DNA of 64,000 bases from an uncultured Emticicia sp. Lineage in GTDB: Bacteria > Bacteroidota > Bacteroidia > Cytophagales > Spirosomataceae. This document shows, one piece after another, positions 1 to 8,902 of the stretch. Under the pieces are notes generated by a model. The model searched no databases. It was not told the origin of the DNA and saw only the letters and a program-made list of their open reading frames with translations. The DNA lies in the NCBI RefSeq assembly GCF_937903345.1, contig NZ_CALCZQ010000069.1:11018-75017 (forward strand), given 5' to 3'. Every line of letters begins with the position of its first letter. Within the stretch, counting starts at the first letter, position 1. The position numbers were made by a program, and so were the translations under genes.

Positions 1-1020
1 AATTTGAAGCAAATCAAAAATCATAACTCAGAATCAAACGGCGAACCGTTCAGAATTAATTCAAAGCTTTTCATCAATTGTACTGGCCCGCATGCAGATA
101 GTATCAGGCTTTTGGCAAACCCCAAACAAGAAAAACGCTTGCGACCAAGTAAAGGAGTACATATTATACTTCCTGCTGAAGTGCTGAAAAGCCACGATGC
201 AATGTTGATTCCAAAAACCAAAGATGGACGAGTAATTTTTGTGATTCCCTTTGAAGGAGAAGTAATGGTTGGAACAACCGACGATGAATATCGCGATTTG
301 GAAAAAGAACCTATTCTTATAGATCAAGAAATAGATTTCTTGCTTGATACCCTTCGCCCATATTTAGCCAAAGTACCGGAGAAATCAGAAATCAAATCTG
401 GTTTTGGAGGTTTACGCCCACTTATTGCTTCGTCTGGCTCAAAAGCAACAAAAAAACTCGTCCGTGATCACGAAGTTGAATATGACACAGAATCAAGTTT
501 AATAAGCCTTTTGGGTGGAAAATGGACCACTTATCGCCTAATGGCAAAAGATACAATTGATGAAGCCTGTAAGATTTTAGGCAGTAAGATAGAATCTACG
601 ACTGAGCAACATTATCTGATTGGAGGTGAAAATTATAATTTTGAAGAGTGGAAAAATATTCAGAAAAAATACAATCTTGACGTAGATATATGTCAGCATT
701 TGTTAAAAAAATATGGTACAAAAGCCAACGAAATTTTTGAATTTTCAAACCAAACAGAACGTATCCACAAAGACTATCCCTTCATAAAGGCTGAAATTTT
801 TTACACGATTCGTAAAGAAATGGTAGGTAGTCTAAGAGATTTTTTTGCCAGACGTACCCGTATGGAATTAATCGACTGGAAAGCAACCTTAAGTTCGGTT
901 GAAGCAGTTGGTAATATAATGGCAATTGAATTAAACTGGTCAGAAACGCAAAAGCAAACAAACATTGCTGATTATAAAAATCTTTTAAATAATTTTATGG
1001 AAATAGCCAGCATAAAGTAG
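1..1020 (+). CDS. glpD: Glycerol-3-phosphate dehydrogenase, FAD-dependent (C-terminal part)
   Basis: The reading frame is open from base 1, so the gene begins upstream of the window; the first possible start inside it (TTG at 4) lies mid-protein. The 339 visible codons cover the end of the FAD/substrate domain and the C-terminal helical domain of aerobic GlpD, which oxidises glycerol-3-phosphate to dihydroxyacetone phosphate and passes electrons to quinones at the inner membrane. Family marks seen are TGPHAD near residue 27, the GGLRPL stretch near 140 and GGKWTTYR near 173. The N-terminal GxGxxG nucleotide-binding motif must lie outside the window. No partner gene follows; a small hairpin lies about 160 bp downstream. 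Confidence 0.9.
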   Translation, partial: NLKQIKNHNSESNGEPFRINSKLFINCTGPHADSIRLLANPKQEKRLRPSKGVHIILPAEVLKSHDAMLIPKTKDGRVIFVIPFEGEVMVGTTDDEYRDLEKEPILIDQEIDFLLDTLRPYLAKVPEKSEIKSGFGGLRPLIASSGSKATKKLVRDHEVEYDTESSLISLLGGKWTTYRLMAKDTIDEACKILGSKIESTTEQHYLIGGENYNFEEWKNIQKKYNLDVDICQHLLKKYGTKANEIFEFSNQTERIHKDYPFIKAEIFYTIRKEMVGSLRDFFARRTRMELIDWKATLSSVEAVGNIMAIELNWSETQKQTNIADYKNLLNNFMEIASIK

Positions 1021-1176
1021 TGCCAATATCCTATGCTTCGTTTGAATATAAATCTAATCTGATTTTCGGCAGTTATTAGCAATGTCAATTTTACAATTAT
1101 ATTTCAAATCAGCTCCTTTGAATTCAAAGTTGTCCATAAAAAATGGACTTTTTCTCGCTACATCTAAAGACAATAT

Positions 1177-1202
1177 AACTGTTGCATTAAAGCAACAGTT
1201 TT
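1177..1202 (+). terminator. Small inverted repeat downstream of glpD
   Basis: Nine-base perfect arms (AACTGTTGC / GCAACAGTT at 1177-1185 and 1192-1200) enclose a 6-nt loop and are followed by only a short T run. It could be a weak terminator for glpD, but it lies about 160 bp after the stop codon, so this is tentative. Confidence 0.35.
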
Positions 1203-1298
1203 AATGAATAAAGTAATTGAAGCATTCAGACAAAAATTAATCTGGTACGATTACGTTTCAATCAAGGATTTAATTGGGATGCGGAACAGATATAAATT

Positions 1299-1877
1299 TC
1301 AAAGGGAAACACCTAAGCTGAGTCCCCCGCGTAATTCATATTGACCAAAAGAATAAGAGGGGGTAAAGTTAACTCTAAAAAAAACAACTCTTGGATGTGG
1401 CGGAATATCAAAAATGACTTGTTCCCTCAGACCAAAAATTCCAAATGAATAGCTGCGAATATCAGAACCTCCATAAGCAATTGGAGTTAGACCTCCTCCT
1501 ATTTCAATAAACCATTCCGAAGCAATTTTTGATGGTGCTGATTGGCATCTAACGGCGACTCGATTATTGATGCCTCTACGAAGATTATTGATCAGATAAT
1601 TGTAAGTCACAGATGTTGGAACAGAAACACCTAAACCTTTAACCGATGGTCCAGGTCCTACTGACCTACCTCCTGGTAAGAAACCAAAACCGGTACGTAA
1701 TGCTAAAAAGCTGTTTTTCCATCGAATTGGGAGATATTCTACGTTTATAGACCCCAGCGGGCTAATAGCAAATGATTCGGCCATAATGGCTGTACGGTAG
1801 CGTGTGCGATACATTACTTGAGCGTTTGCTGTCTCAACTAACGTTAGAATGCAAATGAAGGTTAAAAAATATTTCAC
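1299..1877 (-). CDS. Exported beta-barrel-like hypothetical protein
   Basis: This is a 192-residue protein with a signal peptide (Lys at 2, hydrophobic core 3-14, likely cleavage after AnA near residue 19). The rest is rich in alternating Gly, aromatic and polar residues (IEIGGGLTPIAYGG, RVNFTPSYSFGQYELRGG) and ends in a strand with a C-terminal Leu. That pattern suits a small outer-membrane beta barrel. I do not recognise a named family and assign no function. It stands alone, with AT-rich spacers on both sides and glpD and fadJ as neighbours. Exported outer-membrane protein is likely; a soluble periplasmic beta-sandwich is possible. Confidence 0.7.
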   Translation of the reverse strand: MKYFLTFICILTLVETANAQVMYRTRYRTAIMAESFAISPLGSINVEYLPIRWKNSFLALRTGFGFLPGGRSVGPGPSVKGLGVSVPTSVTYNYLINNLRRGINNRVAVRCQSAPSKIASEWFIEIGGGLTPIAYGGSDIRSYSFGIFGLREQVIFDIPPHPRVVFFRVNFTPSYSFGQYELRGGLSLGVSL

Positions 1878-2029
1878 TTATTTATACGATTGCGTCAATT
1901 TACAATAGATAAAAACGTGCCAAACTATATTTATTTAAATAATATTTATCAACTTTCTAACTTTCTAATTTTTTAATATAAAAATGAAATTTTAAGGTTA
2001 TAAAAATATAATATCAAATGCACATTCAT

Positions 2030-2054
2030 AAAAAAAGACAAGTTACCTTGCCTT
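2030..2054 (-). terminator. Intrinsic terminator of the fadJ-type gene
   Basis: On the minus strand an 8-bp stem (one G-U pair; arms at 2047-2054 and 2035-2042) is capped by a GUAA tetraloop and followed by seven Ts. It lies 26 bp beyond the stop codon at 2081, where a Rho-independent terminator is expected. Confidence 0.75.
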
Positions 2055-2080
2055 ATCTTTTAAATACCTTAGAATAATGA

Positions 2081-4225
2081 TTATAAATTACGCACTAATT
2101 CCTTTTGTTTTTCGTTTAATCTGAATCGTTCACCATAAGTATTGGCCAAGCGTTCTACTTCATTTAAGAAAGTTTCGGTTCCAACAAAACCTGCAAAATT
2201 AAGCGTTCCACCAGCATACGGTGGGAAACCCCATGCCAAAATCGAACCGATATTTCCATCTAATTTTGTCATCAAAACACCTTCATCTATACAACGAATT
2301 GATTCCACAACTTGGCGATAAAGTAAGCGTTTTTTTACTTCTTCAACATCAGGTTGATTTTTTGAAACAGGAAAATATTCGGCCAATCCTTCCCACAAAT
2401 ACTTTTTACCAACTTCTGGATATTCATAAAAACCTTTTTTGTTTTTCTTGCCAAATCGGCCTAAGTCTTCAACCATCATTCGAGTTACTTGATAAGCCCC
2501 ATCTTCTTCACTTAATGCCCCATCAAGAATCGACTGTTTAGAAATTTTTAAGGCTAAATCTAAAGCGACTTCATCTGAAACTGCCAAGGCTCCTACCGGC
2601 ATTCCAGCATTTTTCCCGGCATTTTCAATCAAAACGGGATCTACACCATCTTTTAGTAGAGCAATTCCTTCAGTAGTGTATGTACTAAAACAACGAGAAG
2701 TATAAAATCCACGAGAATCATTGACAACAATTGGTGTTTTGCGAATTTTTTTAACAAAATCTACTGCTAATGCCACAGCATAATCAGAAGTTTCTTCACC
2801 ACGAATCAATTCAACCAACATCATTTTATCAACTGGTGAGAAAAAGTGAATACCGATAAAATTTTCAGGTTTTGACGATGCCTTTGCCAAACCTGTAATC
2901 GGAATTGTAGAAGTATTTGAACCAAAGACACCTAATTCCGACAACATTGGTTCTGCCTCTTTGGTTACATTTGCTTTTAATTCGCGATTTTCAAAAACTG
3001 CCTCGATAATCAAATCACAACCCTTCAAATCGGCAACATCTGATGTTGGTTTTATTAAACTCAAAACTTTTTCTCCTTTCTCTGCAGTAGTTTTTCCTCT
3101 CACAATGCCTTTTTGAACCAAACCTCTTGAATAATCTTTCCCTTTTTCGGCATTTTCAAGAGTTATATCTTTCAAAACAACCTCAATTCCTGACAAGGCA
3201 GATACGTAGGCAATACCTGCCCCCATAAATCCAGCACCCAAAATCCCTAATTTTTTTACATCCGTTGTAGGAATTCCTTTCGGGCGACTTGCCCCTTTAT
3301 CAGCTTCGTTTTTTCCTAAAAACATCACTCCAATCAAATTTTTTGCTTCTCTAGAAGTGGCAACTTTTACAAAATATCGTGCCTCAATCGGAATCGCTCT
3401 ATCCATATTTACTTGTAAACCTTCATAAACACACGAAAGAATTGCAATCGGTGCGGGATAATTACCTTTGGTTTTCTCCATAATCATGGCGGTTCCTCCA
3501 GCAAACGTACGCATTCCCGTTGGTGATTGCACATTTCCACCTGGTACCTTATAATTTTCACGAGCCTTGATTTCTCCGGTTTTCTTGTTATATTCATCCC
3601 ACGGCTGAATAGCCTTCGGATTAGCCAAAATCCATTTGATGGATTTTTCCATCATTTCTTCACGAGTTGCAGCAATATCATTGACCATACCATAGCCTAA
3701 AGCTTCAGTTGGTGATATTCTTTTGCCTTCAACCATCAACATCAAAGCTGCTTCCATGCCGATGATACGTGGTAAACGTTGTGTTCCACCACCACCAGGA
3801 AGCAAACCAAGTTGAACCTCGGGCAAACCAATAACTGCTTTTGGATTGTCAAGAGCAATGCGGTAATGACAAGCCAAACAAACTTCGTACCCACCACCCA
3901 AAGCAGTACCATTCATTGCAGCAACCACTGGCTTTCCGCAAGTTTCTAGTTTACGGAAAATAGCATTAAATTCGAGTGAAAACTTGTGCATTTCGCTTGG
4001 GTCTTTGCTATTATTACGCAAAATCATCTTTACATCAGCTCCAGCAATAAACTCATTTTTTTCAGAAGTGATGATAATTCCTTTTACTTCTTGGTCGGAG
4101 TATGCTTTTTCGAGATGCCCTTCAAATTCAGGAATCGAAATATCGTTAAGAACGTTCATTGCTGAAGTGGTCATGTTCCAACTGATAATCGCTATGTTAT
4201 TTTCTACTTTATAATTAATTTCCAT
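2081..4225 (-). CDS. fadJ: Bifunctional enoyl-CoA hydratase / 3-hydroxyacyl-CoA dehydrogenase
   Basis: This 714-residue protein is a FadB/FadJ-type multifunctional beta-oxidation alpha subunit. Residues 1-190 form the crotonase domain, with the oxyanion segment AGADVKMI (61-68) and both catalytic glutamates present (E114 in GGYEVC, E136 in LPEVQLG). From about 326 an NAD-binding Rossmann motif (LGILGAGFMGAG) starts the dehydrogenase domain, with GIHFFSPV near 460 carrying the catalytic His. It hydrates 2-enoyl-CoA and oxidises the product to 3-ketoacyl-CoA in the cytoplasm. No thiolase gene lies beside it, so the complex partner is encoded elsewhere. It has its own terminator and appears monocistronic. 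FadJ versus FadB cannot be decided by eye. Confidence 0.93.
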   Translation of the reverse strand: MEINYKVENNIAIISWNMTTSAMNVLNDISIPEFEGHLEKAYSDQEVKGIIITSEKNEFIAGADVKMILRNNSKDPSEMHKFSLEFNAIFRKLETCGKPVVAAMNGTALGGGYEVCLACHYRIALDNPKAVIGLPEVQLGLLPGGGGTQRLPRIIGMEAALMLMVEGKRISPTEALGYGMVNDIAATREEMMEKSIKWILANPKAIQPWDEYNKKTGEIKARENYKVPGGNVQSPTGMRTFAGGTAMIMEKTKGNYPAPIAILSCVYEGLQVNMDRAIPIEARYFVKVATSREAKNLIGVMFLGKNEADKGASRPKGIPTTDVKKLGILGAGFMGAGIAYVSALSGIEVVLKDITLENAEKGKDYSRGLVQKGIVRGKTTAEKGEKVLSLIKPTSDVADLKGCDLIIEAVFENRELKANVTKEAEPMLSELGVFGSNTSTIPITGLAKASSKPENFIGIHFFSPVDKMMLVELIRGEETSDYAVALAVDFVKKIRKTPIVVNDSRGFYTSRCFSTYTTEGIALLKDGVDPVLIENAGKNAGMPVGALAVSDEVALDLALKISKQSILDGALSEEDGAYQVTRMMVEDLGRFGKKNKKGFYEYPEVGKKYLWEGLAEYFPVSKNQPDVEEVKKRLLYRQVVESIRCIDEGVLMTKLDGNIGSILAWGFPPYAGGTLNFAGFVGTETFLNEVERLANTYGERFRLNEKQKELVRNL

Positions 4226-4351
4226 TAGATGCTTGAATATTATTGTTTCTAAAAAATAAGGTATGCTTGCATACTATTTTGCAAATATAAAAAAATTATG
4301 ACTAATAGTTACAATAGATTAAAATGAATTATCCTAAAGAAATTAAGAATT

Positions 4352-4392
4352 AAAAAAGCCTTCAAAATATATCAAAAATACATTTTGAAGGC
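4352..4392 (-). terminator. Intrinsic terminator of the LD-carboxypeptidase gene
   Basis: A perfect 11-bp stem (GCCTTCAAAAT / ATTTTGAAGGC at 4358-4368 and 4382-4392) is followed on the minus strand by six Ts. It lies 22 bp past the stop at 4415 and separates this transcript from the downstream fadJ-type gene. Confidence 0.85.
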
Positions 4393-4414
4393 TATATAAA
4401 AACACAATAACTTA

Positions 4415-5329
4415 TTATACCAATAGCTCAAATTCTAATCTAACCACCTCACTATCAATGCTTAAAGAAGCAAATCTGCCACAAGGAATTGTCCAATTTA
4501 TAGCTTCATGACCAACTGGAAAATCATAGCAAATTGGATAATCATATTCTTCTGTATGCTCTGAAATGATTTCATGGAAAGTTTTACCGAACGGTTCGTC
4601 GTTTTCTTTTACATCCGAAAAATCTCCTACAATTAAGCCTGCTAATCTTTTAAGTTTTCCAGCACGTTTTAGCTGAATCATCATACGATCAATATTATAG
4701 AGATACTCAGAAATATCTTCGACAAACAAAATTTTACCATCGGTATCGACTTCTGATTTTGAGCCAATCAAGTGTGCCAAAATACAAAGATTTCCTCCTA
4801 CAATTTGCCCCGCTCCTATTCCTTGTTTATTAAATGAATTAGTTTGAATTGTGTAATGCATATTTTTACCAAAAAGAAATGCTTCGAGCTTCTGAACCGA
4901 ATCATAATCTCGCATAAAAGTTTTTGGCATGGGGGCATGAAGACTTTGGTAGCCCAATACTTGCATTTGTCCATGTATAACAGTAATATCAGAGAATCCA
5001 ATGATCCATTTTGGATTTTTCTTAAATTGGGTAAAGTCAACAAAATCAATAATTCTAGAACTCCCATACCCACCTCTGGCTGAAAAAACGGCTTTAATTT
5101 CTTTATTGTCAAGTTGTTGTTGAAAATCTCTTAAACGAACGTCATCGGTTCCTGAAAAATTAAAATAGGATGCACCTACCGATTCGCCTACTATAACTTC
5201 TATACCCCAGTTTTTTTGCATGAGATTGATCGCCGAATTAATGTCTTCGGGATTTAGCTTGCTGGCAAGGGCTATTATAGCTACTTTATCACCTTTTTTT
5301 AAAAAAGGAGGAGAAATTAGTGAGTTCAT
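4415..5329 (-). CDS. ldcA: Muramoyltetrapeptide LD-carboxypeptidase (peptidase S66)
   Basis: S66 peptidases remove the terminal D-Ala from the muropeptide tetrapeptide during peptidoglycan recycling. All three catalytic positions can be placed in the 304-residue product: Ser113 in GFSDIT, Glu204 in FVEDISEYLYNIDRM, and His274 in PVGHEA; the ARGGYGS loop is at 84-90. There is no signal peptide, which fits a cytoplasmic recycling enzyme. I use the ATG at 5329; an in-frame TTG three codons upstream is less likely. It lies 92 bp after the K+ channel gene and could be cotranscribed with it. Some S66 members cleave microcin C7 instead (MccF), but nothing here suggests that context. Confidence 0.9.
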   Translation of the reverse strand: MNSLISPPFLKKGDKVAIIALASKLNPEDINSAINLMQKNWGIEVIVGESVGASYFNFSGTDDVRLRDFQQQLDNKEIKAVFSARGGYGSSRIIDFVDFTQFKKNPKWIIGFSDITVIHGQMQVLGYQSLHAPMPKTFMRDYDSVQKLEAFLFGKNMHYTIQTNSFNKQGIGAGQIVGGNLCILAHLIGSKSEVDTDGKILFVEDISEYLYNIDRMMIQLKRAGKLKRLAGLIVGDFSDVKENDEPFGKTFHEIISEHTEEYDYPICYDFPVGHEAINWTIPCGRFASLSIDSEVVRLEFELLV

Positions 5330-5421
5330 TTTTCGCAATAAGCATTATGCTCGAAGCTATATGCTTTTTATAAATTTTAATTTGTTTATAGCATATTGCC
5401 TAAAGCCTACTTTATAAATTG

Positions 5422-6381
5422 TCAAGGATTCAAAGATACAAGGTCATAGTTATGAATTTTACGTAAATCTAAAATATAACTTTCATCACCTTTGTGTTCT
5501 AGCATTGGCTTGAACTTTGCTCCCCAAATGAGTTCGTCATTGAAATAGGAGTGCCGTTTGTGAACCGCATCTGCAAAAGTATCATCAACACCTTCTGTCG
5601 AAATCATAAATTCGGCATCAGCATCAGCGAGCGATTCAGCCGTTTCACCATAAAGTGGACTATCTTCAGTTATAGCATGAACAATTGTCCAGTTTGTAGG
5701 AAAAAAATTGACTTTTGAACGTTCTAGCGTTAGGCTATAATATTGTCTGTTTCTTACTCCGTTCTTTTCTTCTATTCTTGAAAAATCCAAATTTACAGTC
5801 ATATTAATAATTTGATTGCTCTTTTCGTTGACCATTCTGAACATAAATGCATTTGTATCTAGATAGGGAGCAATAATAGCATTTCGACTGAACAAAATAC
5901 GAGGATTTGGACGAGAAAAACGACCATATAATAAACCAGTTACAAGGGCAAACATCATTAAACCAGTTAGGGCTTCGATTGAAGCTACCAAACTTGTGGT
6001 AAAACCAACGGGAGCTATACGCCCATAACCAACGGTAGTTAGTGATTGTGCTGAAAAAAAGAAGGCATCCCAAAACTGTGAGAGTGGGTTGGTCATGTTA
6101 ACACCCGCCAAATGCTCCACTCCAATGAAATAATATAGACTTGCAAAAAAAAGATTTAGCATCAAATAAACTAAGAGTACCATGGCAATAAATGTACCCC
6201 AACTAACTGTAAGTAGGCGATTGTAGAGATTAAGCCATGCTTCAAACGACTGACCGATTCGCTTCACATTAAAAAGACCATTACCAGTAATCAGGCGGGT
6301 TTGGCGGTCAGTCATTTTTGTGCCGAATCCTAAATCTTGACGATTACGTTCTTTCTCTACTAGGGAGTCCTTTATTTTCAT
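5422..6381 (-). CDS. Inward-rectifier (KirBac-type) potassium channel
   Basis: The 319-residue protein has the full prokaryotic Kir layout: an N-terminal slide-helix region (30-55), an outer helix (about 58-87), a pore helix with selectivity filter TVGYG (116-120), an inner helix (about 127-148) and a beta-rich cytoplasmic IRK domain (about 150-315). It would form a tetrameric K+-selective pore in the inner membrane. The gene lies 75 bp downstream of the DUF721 gene at the end of the nusB-yajC cluster, in the same direction. Whether it shares that transcript is unknown. Family identity is secure; gating ligand and physiological role cannot be read from the sequence. Confidence 0.93.
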   Translation of the reverse strand: MKIKDSLVEKERNRQDLGFGTKMTDRQTRLITGNGLFNVKRIGQSFEAWLNLYNRLLTVSWGTFIAMVLLVYLMLNLFFASLYYFIGVEHLAGVNMTNPLSQFWDAFFFSAQSLTTVGYGRIAPVGFTTSLVASIEALTGLMMFALVTGLLYGRFSRPNPRILFSRNAIIAPYLDTNAFMFRMVNEKSNQIINMTVNLDFSRIEEKNGVRNRQYYSLTLERSKVNFFPTNWTIVHAITEDSPLYGETAESLADADAEFMISTEGVDDTFADAVHKRHSYFNDELIWGAKFKPMLEHKGDESYILDLRKIHNYDLVSLNP

Positions 6382-6456
6382 AAATATGGTGCATTGAATG
6401 ACGAATAACCAACATTTGCTATTTTATTTCAGAAACAATACAATTTTACTAAAAAA

Positions 6457-6762
6457 TCAGAGAAACACCACATCATCAACTACTGATTCTCCCACATCTT
6501 TATTTATAAGATCTAATAGCTTTGTCTTGGCCATAAAAAGTTCTTGACGAAGTGGAGAAGAGTCAATTCTGAGATATAAAACTCGATTTTTAACGTAGAT
6601 TTCTTTGGTTCGAGAAGCAATAGTTGGACCCATCATTCGTCCCCAAAATGCTATTAAATAAGTTTCATTGAAGCGAGTTTTTAGATCGAATGCTTTCAAA
6701 AATGCTTCGATAGCTTCTTTCATCGGAGTTGCTTGTAACCGACGTGTAGTTTCAGATGCCAT
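6457..6762 (-). CDS. DUF721 / DciA-like protein
   Basis: A 101-residue basic alpha/beta protein of the DUF721 family. It has an N-terminal helix ending near the W-G-R-M-M-G segment (residues 40-46) and a strand pattern VLYLRIDSSPLRQELFM typical of the family. Members related to DciA help load the replicative helicase in bacteria that lack DnaC/DnaI, but that function is shown for longer actinobacterial and proteobacterial proteins, and this short form is assigned only by family. The start lies 30 bp after the YbbR-like gene, consistent with one operon. Confidence 0.8.
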   Translation of the reverse strand: MASETTRRLQATPMKEAIEAFLKAFDLKTRFNETYLIAFWGRMMGPTIASRTKEIYVKNRVLYLRIDSSPLRQELFMAKTKLLDLINKDVGESVVDDVVFL

Positions 6763-6792
6763 AATTGTATTCTCTTTTAAAGATGAGGCAAA

Positions 6793-7449
6793 CTATTTCA
6801 ATAACTCAGCTACTTCAAAACTTACCAAGGCATTTTCGGCACTTAATTTTACTAAAGCATTTTGAGGTAAGGGAATTGTTATTTTATCGTCAAAATCGGT
6901 AGACAATCTTTTGGCTGGTACTTTGAGATAAATTGTCTCATTATAACGCTTCAAAAATGACGCTGGACCTTCTATATAAATCTCTCTTGGCGAAATATTT
7001 ATAAAGCTTGATATCACAAAGTTTTTCTGTAAATCGATACCCAAACTATCTACTTTCAGATTGATTATTTTCCTATGTTTTGGCTCAAAATGCAAAGTTG
7101 TGGTGTCTGCAAGAATAAAATTTAATTTAGATCTTTGCATTAAAATAGTAAGCGACTCAAGTAAAGATGTATTATCTAATCTATATATTTTTAATGGATT
7201 TTTGATTTCATATACCAGTGGAGTTGCATTTGAAAATAGCTTGTATTTCATTAAATCCCAGCCGGTACTCGAAATATTTACATTCAATTTCTTCGGTAAA
7301 GGTTTTGTAGGAATATAAAGTGAATCATTATACTTAATGTTGAGGGGATAGCTAATATTTGCCGAATATCCCGACTTATTTAGCGAATTTAATAGCCAAA
7401 ATACAAAGGCTGCTAAAAAACATAGTGCTAAGGTTTTAATTTTCATCAT
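6793..7449 (-). CDS. YbbR-like domain protein
   Basis: I start at the ATG pair 7449/7446 rather than the longer frame to 7512, because the protein then begins with a short basic stretch and one transmembrane helix (about residues 5-21), as in YbbR-family proteins. The rest is extracytoplasmic with two YbbR-like beta repeats (LPKKLNVNISSTGWDLMK; INISPREIYIEGPASFLK). YbbR (CdaR) regulates diadenylate cyclase CdaA in Firmicutes. Here no cdaA is adjacent and only a domain-level name is justified. The gene lies between yajC and DUF721. Confidence 0.8.
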   Translation of the reverse strand: MMKIKTLALCFLAAFVFWLLNSLNKSGYSANISYPLNIKYNDSLYIPTKPLPKKLNVNISSTGWDLMKYKLFSNATPLVYEIKNPLKIYRLDNTSLLESLTILMQRSKLNFILADTTTLHFEPKHRKIINLKVDSLGIDLQKNFVISSFINISPREIYIEGPASFLKRYNETIYLKVPAKRLSTDFDDKITIPLPQNALVKLSAENALVSFEVAELLK

Positions 7450-7536
7450 AAAAGTCAAAATACGAAAACACACAGACAACATAAAAATTGATTTATGATG
7501 ACTGTGGATCATAGATAGCGGACTATTTTTTAATTT

Positions 7537-7815
7537 TTACTTTTTCCTTGAGACTGCAGTTTTATCGAAAGTCAATCTTGCACCTCCTCCTGCTGAAACT
7601 GTTACAGTCAATTCGTCTTTCGCTACGATTTTACCGTGCAATCCACCGAAAGTTACAATTTCATCACCTTCTTTCAACTCCTCTACCATTTTCTTTTGGT
7701 CACTTGACTTTTTTTGTTGTGGACGAATCATGAAGAAGTAAAAAACGGCTATCATACCGACCATCATCACTATCGAAAACATACCATTTCCACCTTGAGC
7801 TTGTAAAAGAATCAT
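7537..7815 (-). CDS. yajC: Preprotein translocase subunit YajC
   Basis: The 92-residue protein has one N-terminal membrane helix (about 11-30, VMMVGMIAVFYFFMI) followed by the family signature RPQQKK and a small cytosolic beta domain with the GDEIVTFGGLHGKI segment. YajC associates with SecDF at the SecYEG translocon. Length and layout match the family. It sits between the DUF1573 lipoprotein and YbbR-like genes, an order common in Bacteroidota. Confidence 0.95.
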   Translation of the reverse strand: MILLQAQGGNGMFSIVMMVGMIAVFYFFMIRPQQKKSSDQKKMVEELKEGDEIVTFGGLHGKIVAKDELTVTVSAGGGARLTFDKTAVSRKK

Positions 7816-7870
7816 TATTTCTGATTTTTTGGTTAGATTATATAAATTTTCTGTGGCTAATATTTAGCTT

Positions 7871-8362
7871 TTAATTCTTCGGAAGTGCCTTTAAAGCAGC
7901 TTTAGTGGTATCTGCAATGTCTTTTCCGTAAACAATCGCTGTGAAAGCCAAAACTGTTTGTGGAGGATTAGCATTAGAGAAAATTGTCACAAATTTTTTG
8001 TTTGTACCCGCTTTTCCTTGACTATTAAAGCGAACCGTAATTTGGTCTGACTGCCCTACCCCAATCGGATGATCAGGCTTTGAAGCAACTGTACACCCAC
8101 ACTGAACTTGCACATCGGTAATTGTTAAGGCACTTTTACCAACGTTTTTAAATTTAAATACGTGCGAAACTGTATCACCTTCAGTGAGTGTTCCGAAATC
8201 AACCACTTCTTTATCAAACTCCATTATTGGAGCATTAGCCAATGCCGCTAATGAATCCTCTTGACTCATTCCAGCTTGGCTTTTAGAACCTATTAAGTTA
8301 CAAGAAAAATTCAATCCTGCCAAAATAAATATTGAAGTAAGACCAAAAAATATTTTTTTCAT
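7871..8362 (-). CDS. DUF1573 domain lipoprotein
   Basis: The 163-residue protein has a lipoprotein signal peptide with Cys21 in a relaxed lipobox (LNFSC), so it is probably anchored in the outer or inner membrane facing the periplasm. Residues 48-145 form one DUF1573 domain, an Ig-like fold: EVVDFGTLTEGDTVSHVFKF, then a VQVQCGCT pair of cysteines and the VRFNSQGKAG strand. The function of DUF1573 is not known. The gene is 55 bp upstream of yajC and probably in the same operon. Confidence 0.85.
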   Translation of the reverse strand: MKKIFFGLTSIFILAGLNFSCNLIGSKSQAGMSQEDSLAALANAPIMEFDKEVVDFGTLTEGDTVSHVFKFKNVGKSALTITDVQVQCGCTVASKPDHPIGVGQSDQITVRFNSQGKAGTNKKFVTIFSNANPPQTVLAFTAIVYGKDIADTTKAALKALPKN

Positions 8363-8481
8363 TTTGTGTATTAAATGTATAATATATTAAAAATAAACAT
8401 TAATTTCGATTAGAGCGACGCTAAAAATGCATTACAAAGTTAATACAAAATCTTATTAATTTTAAAATCTTATAAATCCTA

Positions 8482-8802
8482 TTAGTTTTTCGATTTGATT
8501 TGGCTCATCAAAGACTCTACATCTTCGAGTAATTTTTCAGCTTTTTGACGGGCTTCGCTTACTACTTTTTGCCCTTCTGCTTTAGCCGAACTATCGCCTC
8601 CCACTACTTCCATAGCCACTTCGTCGCCTCTTTCAATTAGGTCGTTAATAAATTTCTGTAATTGTTCACGGTATTTTGATAAACGAAACGATAGTTTATC
8701 GCGTGTTACTTCGCCTTTTTCGGGTGCGTACAAAATTCCAATGGCTGCTCCTGTAGCTACTCCGGCCAAAAATGTGATAAAAGTTCTTGATGAATTGCTC
8801 AT
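8482..8802 (-). CDS. YtxH domain-containing protein
   Basis: Residues 5-25 (TFITFLAGVATGAAIGILYA) are a Gly-rich membrane helix followed by APEKG, the hallmark of YtxH-family proteins; the remainder is a charged helix with Lys/Glu/Gln. The ATG at 8802 is preferred over a TTG three codons upstream because it places the start directly before the helix. The family is associated with general stress in Bacillus, but its molecular role is unclear. It is the second gene after nusB. Confidence 0.85.
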   Translation of the reverse strand: MSNSSRTFITFLAGVATGAAIGILYAPEKGEVTRDKLSFRLSKYREQLQKFINDLIERGDEVAMEVVGGDSSAKAEGQKVVSEARQKAEKLLEDVESLMSQIKSKN

Positions 8803-8902
8803 AAAATTCAATGAGGGAATAAATGATTTATGGAATGAGTGAATACTTACTCTCTATAAAACGCTCATTATTAATTGATAATTGTTTAATGATAATTGAC
8901 GC

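Noticed and set aside
1204..1341. 45-codon plus-strand frame (MNKVIEAFRQKLIWYDY and on) after glpD
   Set aside because: Short, overlaps the 3' end of the minus-strand beta-barrel gene, and no family resemblance.
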